Origin: Linum tenue
Taxonomy: Eukaryota; Streptophyta; Magnoliopsida; Malpighiales; Linaceae
Assembly (NCBI GenBank): GCA_946122785.1
Contig: CAMGYJ010000010.1
Location: forward strand, 30,235,608-30,299,607
Reading direction: 5' to 3'
Length of the DNA: 64,000 bases
A program made the position numbers and the translations under genes. This document shows positions 19,770 to 29,849 of the stretch, piece after piece; positions within the stretch are counted from its first letter, which is position 1, and each line of letters opens with the position of its first letter. The notes under the pieces are model-generated. The model worked only from the letters and a program-made list of their open reading frames with translations. It did not search any database and had not been told where the DNA came from.

Positions 19770-19791
19770 GTTTGCTTGGGGACAAGCAAAC
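19770..19791 (+). other. conserved pre-LTR hairpin, copy 3
   Basis: Same stem and loop as at 244-265 and 3460-3481, 19 nt before LTR B. Confidence 0.8.
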
Positions 19792-19796
19792 GGTTA

Positions 19797-19810
19797 AGTG
19801 TGGGGGAATT
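19797..19810 (+). promoter_or_regulatory. polypurine tract
   Basis: AGTGTGGGGGAATT, directly before LTR B; the plus-strand primer of reverse transcription. Confidence 0.75.
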
Positions 19811-21142
19811 TGATATCGGATTTGCACATGTTTGCACCCTCGTTTCTTGATCATTTCGGCTTGAGTTTCTGCTTTCTTGGACTATTTTACGCTAGGTTGT
19901 GTTCCTTTGTCACATTTCAGGTCCTAGCATGTAAATTGAACATTAGGCGCAAGTTTCAAGTCAATCAGAGATCATTTGGCAATTCGGGAGAAGAAACACG
20001 AGCATGACTTGAGGAATAATGGACTTCTACCTCATATTATGGACAAATAATCATGGAATTTTGTCATGAAAAGAAAGAGGACGAGACTACGAGCGTCTGG
20101 GATCAAACGGCGATTAAACAGAGGTTGAGCAAGCCACACGGGGATCCTGGAAATCCACACGCCCGTGTGGAAATCACCGAGCCTTCACACGGGCAGCTGG
20201 AAAAGCCACACGGCCATGTGGCCTGGCCGCATGATCGGAAATTTCTGTTTAAAACCCGATTTTCAGCAAAAGGAAAGGGGAGAGCTGGGTTTTTGGTTCC
20301 CAAACACCCAAGGGACGAACCCAAGAGAGAGAGAGAGCGACTTGGGAACATTCTTGGAGCTATTTTGGAGGATTTCTTTGCCATTAGAGCTCGGGAATCA
20401 AGCTTGAAGATGGAGATTGAAGATCTAGATCAGATTTCTGCAGTCTCTCTCTTCTCTATGGAGTAACTTCCCTTCACTTAGGTTTTGAAGAACCCTAGTT
20501 CCATGTGTTAGGATCTTTCTTGTATGAAGTTTTGGATGCTATATTGTTTGATTATAATCGATTGAGGCATGATTTATTGAGTCAATTGAACCTTGATCAA
20601 ATTCTCTTGATTTCTGCTTTAACCTATGATAGATAGAATCTTATTAGGTTAAGAGAGCTTCCTTGATTGATAATGGGGAATTGGTTGTGCGAGAGTCAAT
20701 CAATTCACTGCTTTGTACTGGAATTCATTCCAGTAGTGGAGTTCTGTGTTCATAGCCTCAGCTTTCTATCCTGGTGAAGACTAGTCGTCTGCCGGGTAGT
20801 TGGACTGAGAGGGCTTGGTCAGCTTAAGAGATTCCAAGCTAATTTAGGATCTTCCGCAGTTTAATCAACAGTAGATCAACCAAAGGTAATTGCAACTTGG
20901 ACCTAATTGAGGAGCTAGGGGGAATCATACCTAAGTGAGTTCCCAACTTGTAATTAGTAGAGTAGTCAGTAGAGTAGTTTATAAATCAATCCTTAATCTA
21001 GTTTGCTAGATAATGAACTGAAGCTGAGTAATAGTAACTCTAGAGACCCGTGGATTCGATATTTATTACTTGTGCCACTATACTGCAGTCCCTTTCATTG
21101 GTTACACTTGGCCATTGTTAGGTGTTGTGTTTTAGCGTGTCA
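19811..21142 (+). repeat. LTR B, 1332 bp
   Basis: Starts TGATATCGGATT and ends TTTTAGCGTGTCA. It is followed by primer site and leader, as a 5' LTR would be, although it also closes the first internal region. Word array at about 20130-20235 (CCACACGG/CCGTGTGG). Confidence 0.88.
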
Positions 21143-21334
21143 AGTTTTTGGCGCCGTTGCCGGGGACTTTCTAGATTATTAGGAAAGGCAGAAGTTTGTT
21201 ACTTTAGCGTTTTTCTTTTGTTTTCCGCCCTTGCTTTTCACTTGGGTGTTTTTTTTTTGTTTTTGTTGGTGCAGATCTGAATCATGGACCCTCATGGCTT
21301 CTCCAATCATTGGGGGTATCCACCACCATCCGAG
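21143..21334 (+). mobile_element. second, truncated internal start after LTR B
   Basis: Matches 17074-17270: primer site (21149-21165), leader, and MDPHGFSNHWGYPPPSE. It ends at ccgag (21334), where copy 1 continues with tggtattacc and here LINE-1 sequence begins. Confidence 0.85.
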
Positions 21335-22740
21335 GAAACGCAATATTCAGCTCATGAGCTTTACGAAGCCCGAGACCCTCCTTCTTTTTTTCGATTTGCA
21401 CATTGCCTCCTAGTGAACAAGATGCATCTTTCTCTTCTCCATCGAGGTTCCCCAGATGAAGCTCTGAATTCTCTTGTTTATTTCATCACATATAGATATT
21501 GGTAACAACGTGGATTGCATAGCATAAGCCGGAAGGGTGTTGAGCACTGAATCGGCAAAGTAACCCGACCTGCAAAGGAAAGATTTTCCGCCTTCCAACC
21601 AGCCAGTTTCTTACCCATGCGATTTAAGATGTACCTGTAGGTCTCCTTCGTGACCTGGCCGTGGAGAACTGGCACGCCTAAGTACCTTCCCAAGTCTTGC
21701 GTGACCGGAATCCCCGTCTCCCGAGCAATGGAACTGCTCACCTGGCCCAACACGTTCTTGGAGAAAAACAATACTGACTTCTCCTTGTTTGCTTGTTCAC
21801 CCGATGCCATGCAAAACCAGTCCAAGCAATCCATAATAACTCGACTCTATGTTGTGATGGCTTCTGCAAACAGTATCAGATCGTCAGCAAAAAATAGATG
21901 AGACAGAGCGGGTGCAGCTGGGGAAATAATCAGTGGTTTCCACTCGCTAGCATTAACTGCATTCAAGATTGTATGGCTAAGCCGCTCTATGCAAAGGGTG
22001 AACAAATATGGCGACAAAGGACATCCCTGCCTCAAGCCTCTGGTTGGCTTGAACTTGTCTGCGCAACAACCATTCCACATGACTTGCATTGTCGTGGACG
22101 AGACACACTCCATGATGACGTTGATCAGGTGCGTCGGGAAGCCAGCTCCCTGGAGGGTTTCCTGCAAAAACTTCCAGTCCCCCCAATCATAGGCTTTGGC
22201 AAGGTCAATCTTCCAGATTATCCACCCCTGTTTACCTGCTTTAGCCGCATCGAATGAACCGCCTCCTGCAGGATAACATTGTTGTCATTGATGTGTCTTC
22301 CCGGAACGAAACTCGACTGGGTGGGATGGATCAGGCTCCTCATTAACGGTTTGATTTTGTTCGCCAGGCATTTAGCCAAGGACTTATACACCATGTTACA
22401 TAATCCTATTGGTCGAAACTAACTAATGAGTTCAGGGCTCTCTTTTTAGAATAAGCACCAACAAAGTCTCATTCACTTCAGCTATGCGGTCCGGCCTCCC
22501 AAACAAATTTCCCACAAAGTTAGCGAGGGAATCTGCCACTGCCCTCCAGCATTTTTGGTAGAAAATAGGAGGGTATCCGTCCTTCCCCGGGGCTTTTAGA
22601 CCCCCCATGCTCTTCACTGCAACCCAAACCTCCTCTCGAGTTACTTCGCGTACCAAACTACTCCACCGGGATGGATCTATGGCTTTGAAACTCATAGGAA
22701 GCAGCATGCCAGGTCCCGAATCACCTTGGAAAAGCTCCAC
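21335..22740 (-). pseudogene. LINE-1 reverse transcriptase, degenerate
   Basis: Minus frames give, in order: MGGLKAPGKDGYPPIFYQKC (start of the RT domain), IDLAKAYDW, a palm stretch GLRQGCPLSPYLFTLCIERL, the catalytic box FFADDLILFAE, YLGVPVLHG, LAGWKAENLSFAGRVTL and IQSFIWG. FADD is the normal plant LINE version of the YxDD box. A block around 22260-22430 lies in a broken frame with stops, and further shifts occur near 21600 and 21840. The LTR element interrupts it just after KAHELNIAF. Confidence 0.88.
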
Positions 22741-23093
22741 GTAGAAATGCTAGTTTACGTAGTTGAGCTTCGTCATAAATCCAAGTGCCCTCTCCATCCT
22801 CCAGACCTCGAAGTCTGTTAAAGCTTCTCCTTTTCAAAGTGGAAATATGGAAATACCGGGTGTTGCAATCGCCCTGTACAGTCCATTGCGAACGAGATTT
22901 CTGCAGCCACAGAAGATGCTCCTGCCAAAGCATCTCCTTAACTCCTGCCGAAGCCTGTTTTCTTGTTCCAATGAGTTTGTATTGGCGCCTGGCTCATTTC
23001 CCAACTCCGTTGCAGCTAGATGTTTTGCTAGGCGCCTCTTCCGTCGCTGAATGTGCCCAAACACTTTCCAATTCCACTATTGTCGTTCCATAG
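22741..23093 (-). pseudogene. LINE-1 linker between endonuclease and RT (truncated 5' end)
   Basis: Minus frames read LLWLQKSRSQWTVQGDCNTRYFHISTLKRR, split by one shift (the usual linker motif W..GD.NT.FFH), preceded by ELESVWAHSAT-like residues. No endonuclease is present: the copy begins here, next to the target duplication at 23094. Confidence 0.8.
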
Positions 23094-23106
23094 CTGGTTA
23101 AGCTTG

Positions 23107-24725
23107 TTAATTGAGGGTTAATGTTGGTACCATTGTCATTAGTTTTATACTCATTAGGGTTTTAATTTTGGCCATTTTGGTAAAACGGAGAGCTGATGGT
23201 AGCGGGTAGTTTGTGGTAATGTAGGGGCAGAAGGGTCATTTAGCATATATAACCGCTCATTAACTTGAAAAATCCCTAAGCTCCATGTTTGCCATCTAGC
23301 GCCGCCAACTTCACTTCCTCTCTTTTCTTTCAACTAGTTTTTTACCCGGCCAGTTGGCCGGAGAAGTTCATTTGATTATTTATATTAGTTAACTTATCTA
23401 TATGTTTGAATTTTTGGATCTTGTATAAATTTTATGTTCTCGCTTCATAAGTGAATATGTGGTATTTCTATACCAAAAATTCTTAATATTTAATAGTTAG
23501 CACACTCGTTTGTGATGTTTTTATTCTCTGATCATAAATCATGTCATAAAGGTTTATCACGTCCCATTTAAGATCGTATATAAAAAAAATTCCACCAAGA
23601 CGCTCAAATTTATTATCTTATACAACATACATCAATTCATAATCCTCGAGTTTGTACGAACTCTCAGCCAATTAATCAGAGTTCAAATTATTGGAAAAGA
23701 TACTTGATTACTGGATAAATTATGTTTATTCCAATTGAAATTTGACACACATCGTATCCCTTATAATGATTAAATTCTCTAAACCTCACTCATCTTTATC
23801 GTTGATGTTCATGAAGTCTTTGTATAGCAACTTATGACCATTTTTCTATCAAGATACAAATTATTATCTTACAATATATATCAGTTGCTAATATTTTAAG
23901 TTTGGACTAACCCTCAACCCATGCCTTTTGTCTAGATGTTCGTTTAGAATCTGAATCCAAGGCATTCATATACATTATCGAAGGTTCTCATCTTAACATA
24001 TTCCTTTAATGTATAATTTTTCAACTATTTGAATGTCCATTCGCTAAAATTTCTTTATATTTGGTGTTTGTTCTAGAACAAAAATTTCATTACTTATATT
24101 AATAATTGGTAAAGTGTGTATACGACAGACAAATATTTCAGTTGCATTCAAAATTATGTATTCCTTGAATAATTAACTTATAATTTTTTAACAAAATATT
24201 TTGTAGCAAAATTTAAAAGTTCATACAAACATTATGGCTTTTCACATGTATTTAAGTTATTGGATGTATTTTAGACACATCTATTGTTAATATCTAAACA
24301 TATATATACAGAGAGTTTATTTTACTTTCAACACTAATTAATACCTTTGAAGTCAGCTCCTTAGTTGAAATATGATATGCCAAAATTTGGTATGAAATCA
24401 CAGACTCACAACTATATAGACTTGTTACAATTTTCTTACTAAACTCATATTTATTAAATATTAATCTTTTAACCCAATAGCTTGGTTTACACTATTGTAA
24501 CTATAAATTTTTTTTTGTTATATATGTGAAGTAAACCATTAATGTTTATTTATTACCTCAATCGTCGAATTTAGATTTTTCTTAGCATGAAATATGATGT
24601 GTAGCGTACATCCTTAACAAAGATTTTTCTAAATTTTACACATTTCATTTTTCAAGAGATCTCGTGTCTCATCCTAGAATATGAAGTCAAAATTCATCAA
24701 CTATTAGTATACTGTTTCGTACATC
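23107..24725. other. AT-rich DNA without recognised features
   Basis: No gene or repeat found. At 23244-23250 there is a TATA-like atatata, followed by a CT-rich stretch (ccaacttcacttcctctcttttctttcaac) that resembles a plant leader, but no coding frame follows. Confidence 0.5.
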
Positions 24726-25161
24726 GATATAATGGAAAAACAAAATGTGATATATGTCACTCTCCATCATGATTGTCACGTCGGTCGGCATGCCACCGGT
24801 TGAACCATTCAGTCGGTACCGGTCATGAAATCGACATGACACCATCGGTATGACCGGTTTACGAATTTCTAAGTAAAATACGTAGTTTTAGTGATTTAAG
24901 TATGAGTACATGTAATTTTATTTGAAATATTATATTTTATTCAAATATCAATATGAATTGTACGTAAATTGTTTTCAAATATGGTTTATATATGATAAAA
25001 TTCATTTGATACTAAAGATTTTTTATATTTTTACATATTTTATTAACCGACATGAACCGACACTAACTGGTTGTACCACTGGTAAAACCATTCCACTTGC
25101 TAAACCAGTTTGATAACATTTCTCTCCATATGTTATATATAGATATAATGCAAAAACAAAA
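24726..25161. repeat. 20-bp direct repeats bounding a 396-bp segment
   Basis: gatataatg(g/c)aaaaacaaaa at 24726-24745 and 25142-25161, one mismatch. The segment between has several ccggt/accgg and cgacatg phrases (24781-24858 and 25049-25110). It could be a short inserted element with its target duplication, but no terminal inverted repeat or poly(A) is clear. Confidence 0.4.
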
Positions 25162-26995
25162 GCAAAATAATTATTGGATAAAAGAGAATTAAATATTAAA
25201 TGAAGAGAGAGGGACAACTCCATAAATAGCTCAATAACTATTTTTTTTTTTTAAAAAATTGTCCAACTTGGCAACTTAAGATCTCTTCAAGTGCTTATGT
25301 GGCAAAAATTTAATTTTGAATTGTCATAATATTATGTATAGATTCCACCACAGAATACAAAACCCTAGAAGAGCAAAGTAACCAATCCCTTCTTCGATTC
25401 GATCAGCCTATTTTCCTCCCCGACATCGATCTACTTCTTTCTTTTTCAAAATTTGCCGATTCTCCCTTCTCTTTCTAGGATCGGCGATGGTAAAGGGAGG
25501 ATAGAACACGACGGCGATGGGGACGACGATGATGGAAGGAAAGACGAGATCGGCTCCGACGATGGTGGCAAGGCGACGAAGGTTAGAAGAGTATAGGGAA
25601 AAGAAAGCAGGGGTTGATTGATTTCAACCCGGTGTCAACCCTCACCGGCGGCGAGGAAGTTGTTCTGCCGATGGCAAAAGGTTCTGGTAAGTTTTTAGAC
25701 ATGCATGTATCTTTTGGGTTCGATTAGCTGTTTAGGGTTCTGATCGCAATTTCTGGGTTTCATCTCTTTTGGTCAGACCGAGGGGAGAAGGAAGAACGAA
25801 CAGAGGAGAAAGTGAGGTCACCACCGGCGAGGACTGGCGTACCACCAGCGACTGATGCGGCGGAGAAGACCGGCGTCCCTTTGTGGTGAGATTTTTTTTT
25901 TCTTCGATGGTGGCCAATTCTAAACCTTTATCTTATTTTTCTGGATTCTTTTGGGTTTAATTGCGGACTCTGACCTAACCCTTTCTTTTGCAGATTTCTC
26001 AAACCTGGTGCCCGGTTAGGTGATATCCTCTCAATTTGAACATTTTAATTTAGATGTCTTGGTGATTTTGAAGTTGGTTTAGCCTATCCGGAACTTGTTA
26101 TAATGAAAGGTTTTCAATGTGGCGTTTATGATATAGAATTCTGAAAATTTAGGGACAGATTCTGAAGATTTGGCTAGGTATGCTTTGTTGAATCTGAGTT
26201 TTTTTTTTTTTTTTTTTTTTGGTTAACTAGCAACAGGCATGAATTTGAGATAAGTGTTCTATGATTCTAAAACCCAGATTCAATCGTGCTGCTCTCTTTT
26301 AGTATTTGGGAAAGATTTTGATTATGAATTTGAAAATGGGTGTTTGTGGCATGTATGGTGTGAATTTGACTCCCGGTTAAACACAGTAAGACACTCATTC
26401 CAATAAAAGCATACTTCTAGCACATATAGATACAATTTTACTTATAATATGCTTGTATGAAAAGAGGAGACTGAAACGTTGCTTGGGGAAAGAAAGGGGA
26501 AAGTGTTGTATAACATAAAACTGAATCTCTGATTGGTTGATTATTTTGCTATTATGTCGAGGCTTACATTTTGTAATTTTAATGGCGTTGTTGGTGGTTC
26601 TTCACTCATTTTTTTAAACAAAATCTGTCAACTTGTAGTTTGAATGGAGTTGATTAGTTTTTGTTGAAAATTAGATTCATATGATAAATATAAAATATGT
26701 TAGAGAAAAATATTGATTATTTCTAGACAAAATACATATGCATGTGTATAATCGGGCGGGTTCGAGTTGTATAGTGAGAAAATCATGCCCACCCATTATC
26801 CGCAATATTCGGGTTCGGATTTTACCCATACCCACTAAAAGTCCTTCGGGTTCGAGTTTTACCCTACCCAATTAGATCAGATTTGGGCAGATATCCACGG
26901 TTACGGATATTTTTTTCATCCCAAGAAGAATGTTAGCTGCCAAGGGTTTATGCCGCCTCACTCTTTTTCTGTCTGCTGTTGTCCCCCAAAAACAG
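25162..26995. other. non-coding region with leader-like sequence
   Basis: From about 25365 (aaaccctagaagagc) to 25700 the DNA is richer in C and G and reads like a plant 5' leader and short exon (gatcggcgatggtaaaggg; a gtaagt-like donor at 25686), with a possible acceptor at 25994 (ttttgcag). No long frame or known domain follows, so I call no gene. At 26750-26910 the phrases cgggttcgg..tacccatacccac resemble a common dispersed plant repeat that I cannot name. Confidence 0.4.
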
Positions 26996-27127
26996 GGTCC
27001 GGATAGTATAACAACACTCATAGTGTTGTTATACTAACAACAAGATTCATTAAGGGTAAAAGGGTAAACTTACACAAAATAACAAATTAAAATTAAAAAA
27101 ATAAATATTCAATCCCCAGCCTTCCCC

Positions 27128-27337
27128 TCTCCGTCTCTCGATCTCTTCTCGCAGTTGTTGCCCGTGAAATCGAGAGGCCTCTTTATTAATGAGCGATGAA
27201 ATGGCAGCCGCCACCGCCACTCTGAACTTGGGATCCGCCGCCATGGCCGTGCTCACATTTTCAGCCGACTCGCCGCTGCCAGCCTTCCCACGCGCCGCCG
27301 TCGCCGGGATACTCAACATGTTTGTCTCCTTCACCAA
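27128..27337 (-). pseudogene. WRKY-like gene fragment carried in the TIR element
   Basis: The minus frame gives ENVSTAMAADPKFRVAVAAA followed by ISSLINKE. The pattern (A..AI.ADP.F..ALAAAISS.I) is what I know from the C-terminus of group IIb WRKY factors. The DNA-binding WRKY domain is not in the window. GC content is clearly higher than the surroundings, in keeping with a captured host exon, as in Pack-MULEs. The rest of the GC-rich block (27350-27960) gives no product I recognise. Moderate confidence only. Confidence 0.45.
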
Positions 27338-28189
27338 TATCGCTGACGGAAAGCCGCCTTCTTCCTCGCGAAACTCACCTTCTCCACACTGTCGCTACGC
27401 CTCTACCAAGCTATTTCTCCCCCGTCGATGGCGTCCTCTGTTGTAGATCTCGTCACGGCGGCGCCTCGCAAACCCGATCTCCGGCAATGAAAAGTGACGA
27501 TGGATCCCTGATTTTGATGTTTACAAATAACCTGTATCTCCAGGGACAGCAACGACGGCCGCAATCCCTCCAATAGCGCCTGTAATCGCCACTGATCTGG
27601 GCCCCTCTGGCTGCTCGATAAATTCAGCAACCATCCAACCACGATTTAGCCAAATCATCCACTTCTCTCAACACAATCAAGTTGTTCTGGATCTCGGTAA
27701 AAATCAGACTCAACCCCCTCCCCCCATGGTGTTGCCCACCGCCGACCACTGTGTTCGTAGGATTTCAAAATCCTGACCGCCGTCCAGCGCAACATGGTCG
27801 CCATCAAGAAGCTCATCGCCACCTGGAAAGATATCCCCCACGCGCAAGGTCAGCCATGCATATATGACCCCTCCTCTATACTGCCGCAACCCATGGTTGG
27901 AGGTGATTGCCTGTCAGCAATGGAAATCGCTTGGAGTGCAGCGGCGGAGGGAGTTTAGCCACTTTGTTTTGACGAAGATGACTATTTAGGGATTTAAGGC
28001 TTTGTTTGTTTTGTCAATTTTGGTTGTGTTAAAGGAAATTTTAGTAATTGTATACCTTTTTTTAGTAAGAGTAATTGTATACTTTAAATTAGTGCAATGA
28101 TAGTAAAATTAGTGTAATGTTTAGCCATTCAATATTTTTAATGCATACTAGAAATCCCTAATGCATACCACTAATTCCGTAAAGCATAT

Positions 28190-28765
28190 AAAAAACACCA
28201 GAAACCTCTTAATCCAGACCACAAATTGCCTAAAACAGACCAAAAAATTCAAAAAGCAAACCACAAATATTTTTATAAACGCACCAGAAACCCCCTAATA
28301 CAAACCACAAACACGGTAAAGCAAACCAAAAACGTCCTAATGTACACCACAAATATATTAAAACAAACCAGAAACCTCGCAAACCAAACCACAAAAGTTT
28401 CGAAAGCACACCAGAAACTTCTTAATGCAAACCAAAAACCTCCTAATGCATACCACAAATCTCCTAAAACAAACCACAAATCTCACAAAGCAAACCACAA
28501 CATTTGCGAAAGCACACCAAAAACCTCCTAATGCAAACCACAAACATAGTAAATCAAACCACAAAAAAGCAAACCATAAACGTCATAATGCAAACCACAA
28601 ATATATTAAAACAAACCAGAAACCTCACAATGCAAACCACAAAGTTTTTGAAAACAAACCAGAAACTTCTCAATGCAAACCACAAACACAATAAAACAAA
28701 CCATAAAAGGCATAAAAAAATATGAGAAACCAAACCATAAATCTCACAATGCAGACCATAACATC
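28190..28765 (+). repeat. A/C-rich minisatellite (caaaccacaaa)
   Basis: Dozens of caaacca(c/g)aaa words spaced about 21-24 bp with variable fillers (cctcctaatg, tattaaaa, ctcacaaag). Open frames here on both strands are repeat artefacts. Confidence 0.85.
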
Positions 28766-28804
28766 CGGTGGTCGTTGACCGTTGACCGAACTCCGGTGAC
28801 CGTC

Positions 28805-29000
28805 AGTGAGCAGATTCCGACGCCGATAGGCATATTCCGGCCCCGGTGACTAGATTCCGACGCCGGTAGCATATTCCGACGCCGGTAAGCATATTCCGAC
28901 TCCGGTAAGCATATTCCGGCCACAAAATAGCATATTCCGGCGACAAAAGGCATATTCCGGTGACCGGCGACCATTTTCCGGCGACCGGTGGCAGAATTCC
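28805..29000 (+). repeat. about 19-21-bp minisatellite (gcatattccgacgccggta)
   Basis: About nine units of (g)catattccg(a/g)c(g/t)ccgg(t)aa, becoming more diverged to the right. Confidence 0.85.
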
Positions 29001-29228
29001 GACGACCAAATTTTTGGACAGAAAATAAAAAAATATTTTTTTATTTTTTATTTTTTTATTTAAATAGATTTTACATAATGACAATTATACCCCTGCTTTG
29101 ATTTTACACTAGGTCAACTCATGTAATAGAAAGTCATCACAATCCTAGCTTCCTATTGGTTGGGGACTAGTGTTGTTACAATAACAACACAATGGGTGTT
29201 GTTACAATAACCGGTCCCCCAAAAACAG

Positions 29229-29646
29229 AGGCAAGAGGGTCTTTTTTATAGGAAAGATTAGGACAGCCATGGGTTGGATTTGGTTCGACCGGTCTGGTTG
29301 ATGGGTCTATGGTTCGAAAAGTTGGGCCAAGTTGATACGGGTTGGGTTTGGACTTATAATTGAGTCGGTTTGGGCCTGACTAATGGGCTCTATTATTTGT
29401 TTATTTTCCTTTATACAAGTCACTACTACTAATCACTTGTAATGTAATGTTTGTATATTATTTAGTAGTTTTTGGTTATTGCAATTACTATTGTAATTAT
29501 TATTTATTGAGACATTTAATAAAAAGGCCTTATTTGTTGTTTTTTAATCCCAAAAGCCGAGGCCTCACCTCGCAAGGTCCAATGTTTTAAGAAGTCATTC
29601 GATTAGTCAATTCTTGTGACTAACAGAGCCGAGCGGATGCTTAGCC
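29229..29646. other. non-coding spacer
   Basis: Between the TIR element and LINE-2. It has repeated gggttgg/ggttcgg phrases (29269-29380) but no recognisable gene or element. Confidence 0.5.
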
Positions 29647-29849
29647 CTCGATCGAATTTTTTTTTTTTCGTTGAATCAGTTACCCTTTCATTAAGTAAAT
29701 AATTGCAAATAAGCAATCCAAACCGATACAACGAAATGGGTCACCATTATGGCTCCCCAAAGAAGAAGATGGCAAAAACAACAAAAATACCTCTGCCAAC
29801 TTAACAGTTACAAGTCTACTACTCCTACTGTATCCTTAACAGATTCAGG

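Larger units (their letters stand above)
15692..21334 (+). mobile_element. non-autonomous Athila-like LTR element, order LTR-internal-LTR-partial internal
   Basis: LTR A (15692-17073), primer site, internal region with a gag-like frame and no pol, hairpin and purine tract, LTR B (19811-21142), then a second primer site and 192 bp of a second internal start (to 21334). It interrupts LINE-1: the LINE frame stops at ..HELNIAF on the right (21335) and resumes at LFVKKPDELW on the left (15691), so seven or so LINE codons and any closing LTR and target repeat are missing. A deletion or unequal LTR recombination after insertion would explain this. Confidence 0.85.
7312..23093 (-). mobile_element. 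LINE-1 (5'-truncated non-LTR retrotransposon) with two nested insertions
   Basis: Flanked by the 13-bp direct repeat CTGGTTAAGCTTG at 7299-7311 and 23094-23106. The 3' end lies at the low coordinate with a poly(A) run (t-run 7312-7321 on the plus strand); the 5' end at 23093 falls in the linker after the endonuclease, so the copy is 5'-truncated, the usual outcome of target-primed reverse transcription. Removing the Mutator-like element (7749-14600 plus one 9-bp repeat) and the LTR element (15692-21334) leaves about 3.3 kb encoding linker, reverse transcriptase, zf-RVT and RNase H in order. Frames carry many stops and shifts, so it is dead. Confidence 0.9.
26996..29217. mobile_element. non-autonomous TIR transposon (Mutator-like candidate), 2222 bp
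   Basis: Left end GGTCCGGATAGTATAACAACAC and right end read on the minus strand GGACCGGTTATTGTAACAACAC are imperfect inverted repeats. Each end also contains its own short palindrome (caacactcatagtgttg on the left). Flanks share CCCAAAAACAG (26985-26995 and 29218-29228), extendable by two C, so the target duplication is 9-13 bp. No transposase inside. Contents: a WRKY-like coding scrap and GC-rich sequence (27110-27960), one minisatellite rich in caaaccacaaa (28190-28765) and another of attccggcgccggtaagcat type (28805-29000). Confidence 0.75.

Noticed and set aside
25365..26040. Host gene start with leader, exon and intron
   Set aside because: Leader-like composition and possible splice sites, but no coding frame or domain continues from it.
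28226..28731. Repetitive open frames on both strands (QTTNILKQT- and FVVCF-type)
   Set aside because: Translations of a minisatellite; no independent support for a gene.
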